The notes beneath the pieces were generated by a model, which had not been told where the DNA came from, made no database searches, and saw nothing but the letters and a program-made list of their open reading frames with translations. 64,000 nt of DNA, from the NCBI GenBank assembly GCA_902781455.1, contig CACZJF010000008.1, positions 1 to 64,000 on the forward strand, read 5' to 3'. Source of the DNA: an uncultured Lachnospiraceae bacterium. Its GTDB lineage: Bacteria > Bacillota > Clostridia > Lachnospirales > Lachnospiraceae. Each line of letters starts with the position of its first letter. The stretch's first letter is position 1. The translations under genes and the position numbers were made by a program. This document shows positions 24,683-34,094 of this stretch, in pieces.

Positions 24683-26386
24683 TCACTTCTTCTGCCGGAA
24701 GTGGCTGACCAAGAGCCAGACAAGTATGCAGACCCAGGCACACACAAGCGTGGCAAGCAGCACAACCGATGTCACCGGCAACGGTCCGAGGTCTTCCTTG
24801 CCGTTCCCGGTTCCGGCCTTGCCTGTACGCTCCGCAGCTTCCGCGTCCTCACCGCCGGTGCCGGCAGATTCCTCTGTTTCATCGGCCGCCTCGATCTGGT
24901 TCAGGTGATACAGATTCTTCACGTCCGCGAACAGCTTGTCAAAATACTTGTCGTCCACCGTCTGCCTGCGCCGCGCGCTCTTGCACGTATCCTCCACCAG
25001 ATAAGACGCAGCGTCACGAACAGAGGCGGATCCATTGAACACCGGCGTCACGAAGGTATCCTCCGTGTGATCCTGGAGCAGCTTCACCACGTCCATTTTT
25101 ACCTGATAATGCTTCTTGTCGGATCCGGCCGCCGCAAGGTATTCCTGGTATTCGTCACTCTCCAGCGCCATCGACGTGACCGGCAGATAGCCTTCGGTGG
25201 AAGAATAGCTGATCTGCACGTCATTGGTCAGCAGATACTGCGTAAACAGCCAGCTTGCCAGCACCTCCTGGGGATCTTCTTTATTGAAAATGCACACGGA
25301 CGGGCCCTGCGAGATCATCTGCAGGTTTTCCGGATCCGCCTGCGGAACCGGCCGCACCACCGTCTCAAACTTCACGATCTTATCCGGGCTGATGTCAACC
25401 AGTGGGGCCTCCGAGCCCATCCAGGTTGAGCCCGCCGTCGAATCCACCGCGAAGATGCACTGTCCGGCATTCAGGAAGTTCGCCGGATAGCTCGATATCT
25501 TGAATGTCGAAAATGCGCGGCTTTCGGCGTGCTTCGCGATCTCTTTGAGCAGCGCTTTCGTCGTGTCATTGAACAGGAGCACGTTTCCTTCCGACGTCGT
25601 ATAGCCGGCACCCTCCTGCTGCAGCATCTGGATCAGCATGTTGTCGGTCGACTTGTAGATAAAGGGGATCAGCACCTTCTGTCCGTTGAGCTTAAACAGA
25701 TCGTCCTTTCCTTTCTTCATCGCCGCCTCACTGACCTCCCAGACGAAATCCCAGGTCAGAATGTCCGGCACCTCATAGCCCAGCTTTTCCACATAATCCT
25801 TGTTGATATAGCACGCCTCCGTGGAGCGCATGAACGGTACCGCCATCAGGTGGCCGTCAATCCGGCACTCCTCGAGAAACTTCGGGGTCATTTTCTCCAC
25901 AGACGGCGACTCAAATGCAAGCTCGCTCCCGCCAAGCCCGTATGCGTCGTCCGTGATCAGGTCGTCCAGCTCCACCACGGTATTCTTGCCGCTCATATAT
26001 GTGGCGATGTTGTCCGGGTAGGTGATGCAGACATTGGGCGTTGTCCCGGTGGAAATGTTCGTGATGACGTCGTTGTAGATGTCGCCGTAATTCGTGTACA
26101 GGCGGATCTGGACATCGATGTTCGGGTAGAGTGCTTCAAAGCCCTCCACCGCCTTGTTGTAGATCTTTACCTGGGTCTTGTTCGTGTCATTTTTCGCCCA
26201 GAATGTAATGGTGTATTTCTTCTCCGTGTCGAAGCTGCCCGGCACCGCAAAGGAGCTGGTCGCAATCTTCCCGTGGCAGCCGCCCAGAAGGCAGGCCGTA
26301 AGAACCAGGAGAGAGAGCAGACATGCTTTTGCGCTGACAGCTGCGGTATGTTTTTTTCGTCCAGTCTTCGTGTACACACTCCTCAT
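24683..26386 (-). CDS. ABC transporter substrate-binding lipoprotein with a C-terminal membrane helix
   Basis: A 567-residue family 1 extracellular binding protein, probably for a sugar or glycerophospho-compound. The lipobox LLGGC puts the lipidated Cys at residue 37. The fold starts at YTITFWAKND and shows family motifs (NVCITYPDNIATYM, GAGYTTSEGNVLLFND, QMISQGPSVCIF, SWLFTQYLL). It is about 120 residues longer than usual: after residue 490 comes an acidic linker (DETEESAGTGGEDAEAAERT) and then a membrane helix (LLATLVCAWVCILVWLLV) ending in HFRQKK. Thus it appears anchored at both ends. It overlaps the upstream permease gene by 4 bp and is last in the operon. Confidence 0.88.
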   Translation of the reverse strand: MRSVYTKTGRKKHTAAVSAKACLLSLLVLTACLLGGCHGKIATSSFAVPGSFDTEKKYTITFWAKNDTNKTQVKIYNKAVEGFEALYPNIDVQIRLYTNYGDIYNDVITNISTGTTPNVCITYPDNIATYMSGKNTVVELDDLITDDAYGLGGSELAFESPSVEKMTPKFLEECRIDGHLMAVPFMRSTEACYINKDYVEKLGYEVPDILTWDFVWEVSEAAMKKGKDDLFKLNGQKVLIPFIYKSTDNMLIQMLQQEGAGYTTSEGNVLLFNDTTKALLKEIAKHAESRAFSTFKISSYPANFLNAGQCIFAVDSTAGSTWMGSEAPLVDISPDKIVKFETVVRPVPQADPENLQMISQGPSVCIFNKEDPQEVLASWLFTQYLLTNDVQISYSSTEGYLPVTSMALESDEYQEYLAAAGSDKKHYQVKMDVVKLLQDHTEDTFVTPVFNGSASVRDAASYLVEDTCKSARRRQTVDDKYFDKLFADVKNLYHLNQIEAADETEESAGTGGEDAEAAERTGKAGTGNGKEDLGPLPVTSVVLLATLVCAWVCILVWLLVSHFRQKK

Positions 26387-27216
26387 CCCTTCGTTCCCCC
26401 TCTCAGCACACCTTCCATGATCTTGTTGCGGAAGATCAGGAACAGAACGATCAACGGGATCGAGATCACAACAACAGCCGCCATCATCGCAGGGATGTTT
26501 TCACGGCCGAAGCCATTTTCCCTGAGCTCCTGGATTCCATTTGACACCAGGAAGTAGGCTTGCTTGTCCGTGATCAGACGAGGCCAGACATATGCATTCC
26601 AGCACTCAATCACCTTCAGGATAATAATCGTGATAATGGTCGGACGGCAGATCGGCACAAGCACCCGGAGCAGGTATTTCAGATCTCCTGTTCCGTCCAC
26701 CTTCGCCGCAAGATAAAGATTGTCCGGCACCATCTCAAAGTTTTCCTTGAGCAGATAAACATAGAACACCGACATGATCGACGGCAGGATCAGGCCCGGG
26801 AAAGAGTTCCGCAGACCAGCCTTGGTAATGGTCACGAAATTCGTGATGATCACAAGCTCATTTGGCAGCATCATCAGAGAAAGAAACAGTGTGAACACAA
26901 GATTCTTCCCGCGGAACTTCAGCCTGGCAAACGCAAACGCCGCAAGCACTGCCACCACCGTCATGATCGCAGTCGTGAACACGGTGAAGATCAGCGTATT
27001 CAGCAGATACCGCCCGAGCGGCACCTGGGTAAAGGCGTTGACATAATTCTCGAACGTCGGATGCAGGGTGAAGAACGTCGGCACATACTCAGAATTGTAC
27101 GCGCTGTAGCTCTTCAGGGAGGTCAGGATCATCCAGTAGAACGGGAACAGGACAATGACCGCCCAGAGGGTCAGAAGTATGTACAGGATAGTTTTGCTCA
27201 GTGCTCTTTTCTTCAC
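26383..27216 (-). CDS. Carbohydrate-type ABC permease (MalG/UgpE-like)
   Basis: A 277-residue inner-membrane permease with six helices. I choose GTG at 27216 (VKKRALSKTILYILL), preceded by GAGGAG; reading from the TTG at 27261 would add 15 residues without a ribosome site. The EAA loop that contacts the ATPase reads YLAAKVDGTGDLKYLLRVLVPICRP. The length and N-terminus match the MalG/UgpE subfamily. It pairs with the permease just upstream and the binding protein downstream. Confidence 0.9.
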   Translation of the reverse strand: MKKRALSKTILYILLTLWAVIVLFPFYWMILTSLKSYSAYNSEYVPTFFTLHPTFENYVNAFTQVPLGRYLLNTLIFTVFTTAIMTVVAVLAAFAFARLKFRGKNLVFTLFLSLMMLPNELVIITNFVTITKAGLRNSFPGLILPSIMSVFYVYLLKENFEMVPDNLYLAAKVDGTGDLKYLLRVLVPICRPTIITIIILKVIECWNAYVWPRLITDKQAYFLVSNGIQELRENGFGRENIPAMMAAVVVISIPLIVLFLIFRNKIMEGVLRGGTKG

Positions 27217-27257
27217 GTTTCTTCTCTCCTCGGTCTCCCGGCGCGGTGATGCATTTC

Positions 27258-28160
27258 TCAATAGTGCACGTGCCGCCGGCTCACCAGCAAATTAATCACC
27301 GTGATGGTCAGGATAATGGCAAACAGCAGAATTGCCGCCGCGGACGCGTAGGACGGGTATCCGCCGGCGTCTCCGTACAGCATGTCATAGATGTAGCCGA
27401 CAATTGTATTCATCTTCGCTTCATTCAGATCCGTTCCAAACAGCGCAACCGCATCAGAGTATTCCTTGAATGCTCCGATAAATCCGGTAATGATCAGATA
27501 GAACACTGTCGGAGAAATCATCGGAAGCGTAATCCGCCAGAAGATCCGCCAGCTTCTCGTTCCGTCCACCTTCGCGGCATTGTAGTAATTCTGGTCCACC
27601 GAAGCCAGTGCGCTGGTCAGGATCAGAATCTTGAACGGCATCACGATCCAGATGACGTAGATACACAGCACCATCATCTTTGCCCAGTAAGGTCCATCAA
27701 TAAAGTCGATGGACGGTCCATGGAAAAAGTGAAGAAGCAGGTTCACCACGCCGTCGGTGTAGGGTGTCTTCTTGAACAGAATCATAAAGACCAGACCTAC
27801 CGCCAGCGTATTCGTCACATACGGAAGGAAATAGATCGTCTGATACAGCTTGCGCAGCGGCTTGATGGAGCTTAAGCCAAATGCAATCAGCAGGGACAGT
27901 CCTGTCGAGATCGGGACTGTGATCGCCACGCAAAGCGCCGTATTGCGCACGGCCTGCAGAAAGTATGGGTCGTGCAGAATATAGTTGAAGTTGAACAGTC
28001 CGGTTCCCTTGCTTGTCTGCGAGGCAAAGTTATACCCTTCCTCCACCGAGTAGATGAACACATCGATCAGAGGATAGATCATGAACACCGCAAGGAGGAT
28101 CCCCGCGGGAAGAAGGTACAGCCATGCTTTCCTGTTATTGTCTTCCATATCGTTTTCCAT
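27258..28160 (-). CDS. Carbohydrate-type ABC permease (MalF/UgpA-like)
   Basis: A 300-residue membrane permease with six predicted helices. The EAA motif is YNAAKVDGTRSWRIFWRITLPMISP. It begins KAWLYLLPAGILLAVF, typical of UgpA/MsmF proteins. It is the first permease in the operon, 67 bp after the ATPase gene, and forms a heterodimer with the next permease. Substrate cannot be told from sequence. Confidence 0.9.
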   Translation of the reverse strand: MENDMEDNNRKAWLYLLPAGILLAVFMIYPLIDVFIYSVEEGYNFASQTSKGTGLFNFNYILHDPYFLQAVRNTALCVAITVPISTGLSLLIAFGLSSIKPLRKLYQTIYFLPYVTNTLAVGLVFMILFKKTPYTDGVVNLLLHFFHGPSIDFIDGPYWAKMMVLCIYVIWIVMPFKILILTSALASVDQNYYNAAKVDGTRSWRIFWRITLPMISPTVFYLIITGFIGAFKEYSDAVALFGTDLNEAKMNTIVGYIYDMLYGDAGGYPSYASAAAILLFAIILTITVINLLVSRRHVHY

Positions 28161-28227
28161 TCCACCGCCGTGTCATCGGCGGCTCAGATTACACTTCTGG
28201 TCGATTATCTGCATGCTCTCTCCGAAG

Positions 28228-29454
28228 TCACGCTCCGTACAGCCGCTCACCGGAGCTCTGGTCGAAAACAAAGACTTTCCCCTGGCGCAGGCGGTAACGG
28301 ACTTCTCCTTTGGAAGGATCTACTCCGCTCTTTGCGTCTATGATCGTGCGTATGGTTTCTCCCTGAAATGCGGGATGTGTGGATACGACCGTCACATCAC
28401 GTCCCATCACTTCCACGCCCTTAAGCGTACAGGTGAGCGGGCCGTTGTCATCCATATAGAAGCCTTCCGGCCGAATGCCGACCCAGACCGGAATGTTGCC
28501 TGCCTCTTTTGCCAGGCGGCCGGGACCGGTCTTCACCCCGCCCGGGCGGTATATCGGTCCTGCCGCGTCGGCAGAAGCTTTTTCTTTGCTGCCAGCCTGC
28601 GTACGGAAGAAATCCACTGCCGGATCCGGGGCAAGATCCTGCACATCGAAGACTTCCGCGTCACCGATCAGAATCTTTCCATCCTGTAGCCTTCCTTCAA
28701 ATACATTGATCGGGGGTGTCCCCAGGAACTTCGCGACAAAGAGATTGTGCGGATCGTCGTAAACGTCCTGCGGCCTGCCGATCTGCTGGACCACACCGGC
28801 TTCCATCACCACGATCGTATCAGAGATCGACATCGCCTCTTCCTGATCGTGCGTGACAAAGATCGTTGTGATGCCGGTCTCTCTCTGGATCCGGCGGATC
28901 TCCACTCTTGTCTGCAGCCGCAGCCTGGCGTCCAGGTTTGACAGCGGCTCGTCCATCAGCAGGACACGCGGCATCTTTACCAGGGCACGCGCGATCGCGA
29001 CACGCTGCTGCTGGCCGCCTGAAAGTTCCTTCGGCCTGCGGTCCATCAGTGCGTCGATCTGCACCAGTTTCGCAGCCTCGAGCGCACGGGACTTCATCTC
29101 TTCTTTGGACAGCTTATCCTTGCCGCGGAGGTTGCCCAGGGGGAACATGATATTCTGCTCCACTGTCATGTGCGGATAGAGGGCATAGTTCTGGAACACC
29201 AGCCCGACGCCGCGCTCTTCCGGCGGTACGTCCGTCACATCTTCCTCGTCGAAGAGGATCCTGCCCTCTGTCGGCTTAAGCAGTCCGCAGATCATAAGCA
29301 GCGTCGTGCTCTTGCCGCAGCCGCTGGGACCGAGCAGTCCGACCAGCTCACCACTGGGGATCTCAAAATCGAAATCATTGACTGCAATCGTCTCCGGATC
29401 CTTCCGGGTTCTTCCGGGAAACCTTTTTGTCAGATCTTTGATAGTTACTTTCAT
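28228..29454 (-). CDS. Carbohydrate ABC transporter ATPase (MsmK/UgpC type)
   Basis: A 408-residue cytoplasmic ATPase. Walker A is GPSGCGKST (near 43), signature [15 protein letters not shown], Walker B VLLMDEPLSNLD and the His-switch FVTHDQEEAM. Beyond residue 240 lies the OB-fold MalK/UgpC regulatory domain, which here carries an extra Gly/Ala/Lys-rich stretch (about 295-330). AGGAACGATACC precedes the start. Encoding the ATPase together with both permeases and the binding protein gives a complete importer; in many Firmicutes such an ATPase is shared. Confidence 0.92.
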   Translation of the reverse strand: MKVTIKDLTKRFPGRTRKDPETIAVNDFDFEIPSGELVGLLGPSGCGKSTTLLMICGLLKPTEGRILFDEEDVTDVPPEERGVGLVFQNYALYPHMTVEQNIMFPLGNLRGKDKLSKEEMKSRALEAAKLVQIDALMDRRPKELSGGQQQRVAIARALVKMPRVLLMDEPLSNLDARLRLQTRVEIRRIQRETGITTIFVTHDQEEAMSISDTIVVMEAGVVQQIGRPQDVYDDPHNLFVAKFLGTPPINVFEGRLQDGKILIGDAEVFDVQDLAPDPAVDFFRTQAGSKEKASADAAGPIYRPGGVKTGPGRLAKEAGNIPVWVGIRPEGFYMDDNGPLTCTLKGVEVMGRDVTVVSTHPAFQGETIRTIIDAKSGVDPSKGEVRYRLRQGKVFVFDQSSGERLYGA

Positions 29455-29493
29455 GGTATCGTTCCTGTTCTTTCCTGGTTTTTTTATGTCCGG

Positions 29494-30225
29494 TCAGCAC
29501 ATTTCCAGCACCTTGCCAAGGTCTACTTCTGTCATCGTTTCCGGCAGTTCACCGCCTGACAGAGCAAGGGCACAGCAATACTCGTCCTGTAATGTATCAT
29601 ACTCCTTCAGCAGGATTGGCTCAGGAAAAAAGCCCTGCCGCACCGCCGGCGGATCCAACGATACTTCAAAGGAATTCAGGGGAATCACAATCCCCTCTCC
29701 GCTCAGCTTCAGGATACTTTCCTTCAGCGTCCAGATCCGGTAAAAATGGACAGCAGAAACCGCCGCCAGGCGCTGTTCCGATTCCGCCAGGCAGCGGATC
29801 ACCATGTCGATTTGCTTCTTCTTATGGCTGATCTGTTCCACGTCACACCCGCACGCGTGCGCTGAAACAGCACACATCACACGATTCCCGGAGTGTGACA
29901 GGTTAAAATGTACCTGCGGATCATCGGGCAGATATGGTTTTCCATGCTCTCCCTGCCCGAACCGGAGAGCGCTGAACGCCTGGATATCCTGATACCGGAA
30001 CCCCTGGTCAGAGAGGGACGCTTCAGCCGGTACATCGGTCAGCACGTCCGCCAGCGCTGCCATCAGCAGCAGGCCCGCGCCGGCACTCAGCCGCTTCCCG
30101 CTCTCGACCTTCATCCGCTCAGCACTCTCCCTGCGCTGTGCAGGAAGCAGCATGAGGGTCTTCTGATAAAGCACGGGATCCTTCAGGCTATCCACTGATG
30201 CAGTATAAACTCTCGCAGGTATCAT
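29494..30225 (-). CDS. 4'-phosphopantetheinyl transferase (Sfp type)
   Basis: A 243-residue enzyme that moves the phosphopantetheine arm of CoA onto a serine of a carrier protein. Motifs: HFNLSHSGN (substrate contact), GCDVEQI (Mg2+ binding) and WTLKESILKLSGEG. The two-domain length and motifs are Sfp-like rather than AcpS-like, so the partner may be a peptide/polyketide synthase carrier. No such synthase lies in the window. It ends 39 bp before the ABC ATPase and may share its transcript. The ribosome site is weak. Confidence 0.9.
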   Translation of the reverse strand: MIPARVYTASVDSLKDPVLYQKTLMLLPAQRRESAERMKVESGKRLSAGAGLLLMAALADVLTDVPAEASLSDQGFRYQDIQAFSALRFGQGEHGKPYLPDDPQVHFNLSHSGNRVMCAVSAHACGCDVEQISHKKKQIDMVIRCLAESEQRLAAVSAVHFYRIWTLKESILKLSGEGIVIPLNSFEVSLDPPAVRQGFFPEPILLKEYDTLQDEYCCALALSGGELPETMTEVDLGKVLEMC

Positions 30226-30319
30226 AAGTTCTTTCTTTTCGCAGGTGCTGACTTCTATGTCTTACGGGGCTGTCTTCTTTCTGCCGCAGCTGTCCGCTGA
30301 CAACGTCGTAACTGTCCGT

Positions 30320-32620
30320 TCACGCCGCCAGCTTCTCAAACATACCAAGCGGTATCGGCTTCGCAAAGTAATATCCCTGAAAGGCGTTGCAGCCCATCCC
30401 CTTCAGCATCCGAAGCTGCTCTTCTCCTTCGACTCCTTCCGCGATGGAAATCATATTCAGCTGACGGGCAAGCTCTATGATACTGTGCAGAATCATTTCA
30501 GCTTTTTTCGGGTGAGCTGTCTTTCCAAGAAATGCCATATCGATCTTCAGGACGTCCACCGGCATGTCACGGAGCAGACTCAGTGAAGAATACCCACTGC
30601 CAAAGTCGTCCATTTCGACAATGAATCCATACTCTCTCAGACGGTTGATGGTCCGGATGTTTTCGATCGCATCATTCATGACAACCGTTTCCGTCACCTC
30701 GAGATGCAGCTTGTCAGGTGTCAGGTGATACTTTTCGACCAGCTCTGTAAAGGTTTCATAGATGTCGATAAAGTAGAAATCCTTCGGGGAAATGTTAACC
30801 GACAGATGCAGGTATTCTTTCACGGTTCCCCTCCAGGAAGCGAGGATTTTGCAGGCTTCTTCCCATATGTAGGTATCCAGCTTTACGATCATTCCATTTT
30901 TCTCAAATATCGGTATGAATCGATATGGCGCAAGGAAGCCCTCCACAGGGTGCTGCCACCGGACCAGAACTTCCGCCCCGGTCAGCCGCTGGCTGCTGTC
31001 ATACTGCGGCTGCAGATAAGGGAAGATCTGATTTTCTTTGAGCGCATTTGGAAGCTCCGCGTTGATGCGCTGCTCCCACAGTCTCTTCTGGCGCAGCTCC
31101 TCATCATATACGCCCACCAGCCTCTGGTAATCATCATGCACTTCCGCGATCGCCAGAGCACATCGGTCTATCATGGCAGAAACCGAAATCTTCTTATCCC
31201 GGATCTCATAGTATCCTGCATGAATCGCCAGCGGGAACTTGAGTTCGCGCGCATTGTTTCCATTTTTCACACTTTCCCGGATCTCCTGCTCCAGAACCCG
31301 CGGACTGATATCTTCTTTCTTCGCAAATGCAGCAAACTGATCGGCGCCCCACCGGCAGTAGATGGATCCCTCATGCACCAGTGCGCGGAACTGGTCCGCT
31401 ATGCCCAGCAGGAGCTGGTCAGCGGTATCACGCCCGTAGATATCATTCAGAATCTTGAAATCCGCTATATCCGTAAGGATCATAACAAAGATCTCATCCG
31501 GCTCCTGCCCGATCCGCTGTTTCACCTGATCAATAAAGGCCTCTCTGTTCAGGATCCCGGTCAGAGCATCATGCGTCTGACGGTACAGACTTTCCCGCCG
31601 CTCCCGCTCCATCTGCGTGTTGTCCGTGATTCCAAAAAATGCGCCGAGGTAGCTGCCCTTTTTGTCTTCCATGCGCTGGCATGTCACATCAAGGTACTTT
31701 CTGTCTTCCCCTTCTCCGACCGCCACCTGGGAGCGGAAATTCTGGTCGACGCACATGTGGTTCTCAAGAAACCGCGTGCCGGTGACCTTCTCCCCCATCA
31801 GCTCCGCGCTCCGGTTCATGTTGTCACGGGTAATGCCAAACAGAGAGGACGCTGTCTTATTGGCATAGATCGCCTTTCCATCCTTGTCGAAAAACAGAAC
31901 CGCCTCCGACATATTTGTCACCAGGAGATCATGCAATGCCATTTTCAGGAAGATCGGCCTGTATTCGATCGCAAAGAAATACAGAAGGACACCTCCGATT
32001 GCCAGTCCGATCATGGAACTGTCAATCGTCCGGTCCAGCAGCACATTGTGATATTCCAGAATTCCTACCAGCAATATACTCAGGAATATGACCAGATACT
32101 TTTCCAGATACAGCGCGGCACTGGTGAAAATCCTGTAGATATAATATCCGGCGATCATCACCAGGAGCACGGCAGAAAGTGCCAGATGGATATAGTGCCC
32201 CGGCCCTGATTTCAGGACATAATAGATCTCACCGGATTCGAGCGTCGTCTCCTCCAGTGTATAGCAGTGCATGAATATATTGTTCAGAAATACCGAAATG
32301 GAATCAATGGATAACGCCAGGACAATCGTGTACCAGCTGACCTTCTTCAGATGAGGATAGGAACAGTACAGCAGGGAAAAATCAATCAGTGAGAATATGA
32401 CCAGGTTCGTGCCGATCAGATACAGGATGTATCCTGCATTGCAGATCACCGGATCTGTGAAAGCCGCGATGACCATGTTCCCCAGAAGCGGGACCACGAT
32501 CGCACAGAGCACACATGCAGTCGGCCAGGCAATCTCCTTCTTGCTTCGGAGCGACCGGTATATGCAGAATAACACAAGAACCGTCATGACAGACAGTTCG
32601 ATCAGAAACATACGCTTCAT
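30320..32620 (-). CDS. Membrane PAS-GGDEF(degenerate)-EAL protein
   Basis: About 766 residues; start at ATG 32620 or nine bases upstream at 32629. The N-terminal third is a seven-helix membrane sensor of the MASE/7TM type. A PAS domain follows (AVLFFDKDGKAIYANKTA). The GGDEF domain reads YCRWGADQFAAF, with GADQF in place of GGDEF, so cyclase activity is doubtful. The EAL domain keeps the catalytic set: GAEVLVRW, SVNISPKDF, EVTETVV, DDFGSGYSSL, LKIDMAF, EGVE and QGYYFAKP, although the signature is EVL. Hence probably a c-di-GMP phosphodiesterase controlled by its sensor part. It has its own promoter just ahead of the start. Confidence 0.88.
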   Translation of the reverse strand: MKRMFLIELSVMTVLVLFCIYRSLRSKKEIAWPTACVLCAIVVPLLGNMVIAAFTDPVICNAGYILYLIGTNLVIFSLIDFSLLYCSYPHLKKVSWYTIVLALSIDSISVFLNNIFMHCYTLEETTLESGEIYYVLKSGPGHYIHLALSAVLLVMIAGYYIYRIFTSAALYLEKYLVIFLSILLVGILEYHNVLLDRTIDSSMIGLAIGGVLLYFFAIEYRPIFLKMALHDLLVTNMSEAVLFFDKDGKAIYANKTASSLFGITRDNMNRSAELMGEKVTGTRFLENHMCVDQNFRSQVAVGEGEDRKYLDVTCQRMEDKKGSYLGAFFGITDNTQMERERRESLYRQTHDALTGILNREAFIDQVKQRIGQEPDEIFVMILTDIADFKILNDIYGRDTADQLLLGIADQFRALVHEGSIYCRWGADQFAAFAKKEDISPRVLEQEIRESVKNGNNARELKFPLAIHAGYYEIRDKKISVSAMIDRCALAIAEVHDDYQRLVGVYDEELRQKRLWEQRINAELPNALKENQIFPYLQPQYDSSQRLTGAEVLVRWQHPVEGFLAPYRFIPIFEKNGMIVKLDTYIWEEACKILASWRGTVKEYLHLSVNISPKDFYFIDIYETFTELVEKYHLTPDKLHLEVTETVVMNDAIENIRTINRLREYGFIVEMDDFGSGYSSLSLLRDMPVDVLKIDMAFLGKTAHPKKAEMILHSIIELARQLNMISIAEGVEGEEQLRMLKGMGCNAFQGYYFAKPIPLGMFEKLAA

Positions 32621-32661
32621 GACGAACATACCTACCAAACCCAAACGAATTTACAAGGAGT

Positions 32662-32690
32662 ATTATAGCAGATTTTCAGCCGGAGTGATA
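32662..32690 (-). promoter_or_regulatory. Extended -10 promoter of the GGDEF-EAL gene
   Basis: TGCTATAAT on the minus strand has a perfect -10 at 32667-32662, about 40 bp upstream of the start. The -35 region is poor (TATCAC at 17 bp), as expected for an extended -10 promoter. A 10-bp stem-loop (32677-32702) overlaps it and lies directly behind the tRNA-Leu gene. Confidence 0.6.
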
Positions 32691-32706
32691 CAACTCCGGC
32701 TGATAC

Positions 32707-32786
<80 letters not shown>

Positions 32787-32841
32787 TTGTTTACATTCTT
32801 TTTATTCTTTAGAAAAAACAGAGAATCTTCTCATGATTCTG

Positions 32842-32869
32842 AAAAAACCGGCAGCACCTGCCGGTTTTT
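32842..32869. terminator. Bidirectional terminator between tRNA-Lys and tRNA-Leu
   Basis: AAAAACCGGCAG pairs with CTGCCGGTTTTT across a 3-nt loop; on the minus strand it ends the four-tRNA transcript, so tRNA-Leu would need read-through or its own promoter. Confidence 0.85.
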
Positions 32870-32872
32870 ACG

Positions 32873-32945
32873 TGAGACATGGGGGATTTGAACCCCCGAC
32901 AACCTGATTAAAAGTCAGGTGCTCTACCGACTGAGCTAATGTCCC
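32873..32945 (-). tRNA. tRNA-Lys(TTT)
   Basis: The acceptor GGGACAT pairs with ATGTCTC (one G-U), discriminator A. The anticodon loop CTTTTAA gives TTT. D-arm TAGCTCAGTCGGTAGAGCA and T-arm GGGTTCAAATCCC are canonical. Confidence 0.96.
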
Positions 32946-33030
32946 ATATCGTTCTTTCAGACATACATTCCGGCGCATTTCCAACGTATCCTGCGTGGAA
33001 TCATGTCAAAAATAGGGCCTTGCGGCCAAG

Positions 33031-33102
33031 CTGGGCTAACCGGATTCGAACCGGTGTGTGCAGGAGTCAAAGTCCTGTGCCTTACCGCTTGGCGATAGCC
33101 CA
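33031..33102 (-). tRNA. tRNA-Gln(TTG)
   Basis: The acceptor TGGGCTA pairs with TAGCCCA, discriminator G. The anticodon loop CTTTGAC gives TTG. The T-arm CCGGTTCGAATCCGG is intact. The 5' U1 is typical of tRNA-Gln. Confidence 0.96.
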
Positions 33103-33111
33103 ACGGAAAAG

Positions 33112-33186
33112 GGTGGGTACAGGGATTCGAACCCTGGGCCTCCAGAGCCACAATCTGGCGCGCTAACCAACTGCGCTATACCCACC
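33112..33186 (-). tRNA. tRNA-His(GTG)
   Basis: The acceptor GTGGGTA pairs with TACCCAC, with the extra 5' G(-1) opposite C73 that marks tRNA-His. The anticodon loop TTGTGGC gives GTG. Confidence 0.96.
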
Positions 33187-33198
33187 ATAAACAAAAGA

Positions 33199-33272
<74 letters not shown>

Positions 33273-33296
33273 ATATAATGTGGCTCTCGGATTTGC

Positions 33297-33325
33297 ATTC
33301 TAACATCTTTCCGCATCGGATTCAA
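33297..33325 (-). promoter_or_regulatory. Promoter of the tRNA operon
   Basis: TTGAAT (33325-33320) and extended TGTTAGAAT (-10 at 33302-33297) are separated by 17 bp, 25 bp ahead of tRNA-Arg. Confidence 0.75.
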
Positions 33326-33458
33326 GGGGAATTTTTACGTGTGCCCATCCGCATGCTCATCCGCATACCCAACACGTGCCCAACCGCATGCTCCCTACGT
33401 GCCTATCCTGCGGTATTTTGCGCCCTTTTTCACGGACCCGGGCCAGACTGTGTTCCGG

Positions 33459-34094
33459 TCAGCGAATGAGGTTCAGGATCCCGATGGCGATCAGGATCAC
33501 ACCGCCCAGAATGTCTGCTTTACCGGTCAGCATCGTTCCTGCTTTTCTGCCGATCGCGAGGCCGCCCATGCAGATCGCGAAGGTAACGATACCGATGATC
33601 AGGCAGGAAAAGACTGCCATATGCAGCGTGTAATCAGCGATTGCGAATCCGACAGAGAGCGCGTCGATCGAGGTCGCGATGCCCTGCACAAGAAGCACCG
33701 GAACGGTAAGGACAGGCGCTGCCGGCTGTCCGGAAGGATCTTCCCCCTGCGCTGACCGTTCCTTCGGTCTGTCCTGCGAATCCGCCCCGGAGGACGCTTT
33801 CCATCCATGGATTCCTTCCAGCAGCATCTTCCCGCCGATCCATACAAGCAGCACCAGCGCGATCCATGGGATGAACCGTTGGAATGTGACAAGATGTTCC
33901 TGAATGGTGTGCACACAAATCCAGCCGATCAATGGCATCAGAAACTGGAACATGCCGTATACGCCGGCGATGCATGACATACGCACCAGCCGCATTCTCG
34001 GCTCCCGGAGCGCATTGGCGCAGGACACGGAAAATGCGTCCATCGCGAGGCCGGCGCCGAGCAGTATGCTGTTGAGGAAGAACCTTATACCCAT
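33459..34094 (-). CDS. mntP: MntP/YtaF-type manganese exporter
   Basis: A 211-residue membrane protein with six helices in two inverted halves. The motif AMDAFSVSCANAL in helix 1 and its counterpart SIDALSVGFAIADY in helix 4 are signatures of MntP, which expels Mn2+. A hydrophilic loop (SSGADSQDRPKERSAQGEDP) between the halves is longer than usual. The ribosome site is weak (no clear AGGAGG). The 250-bp leader is full of hairpins, which raises the question of RNA control, but I could not recognise the Mn2+ riboswitch consensus. Confidence 0.88.
   Translation of the reverse strand: MGIRFFLNSILLGAGLAMDAFSVSCANALREPRMRLVRMSCIAGVYGMFQFLMPLIGWICVHTIQEHLVTFQRFIPWIALVLLVWIGGKMLLEGIHGWKASSGADSQDRPKERSAQGEDPSGQPAAPVLTVPVLLVQGIATSIDALSVGFAIADYTLHMAVFSCLIIGIVTFAICMGGLAIGRKAGTMLTGKADILGGVILIAIGILNLIR

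Noticed and set aside
22909..24708. 600-codon plus-strand frame antisense to the lipoprotein
   Set aside because: Same cause: complement of the ETEA repeat. Its product is a meaningless Cys/Phe/Arg/Leu repeat.
32677..32702. Terminator of tRNA-Leu
   Set aside because: The 10-bp stem is strong but is followed on the minus strand by AAAATC rather than a T-run; it is recorded only as a stem-loop beside the GGDEF-EAL promoter.
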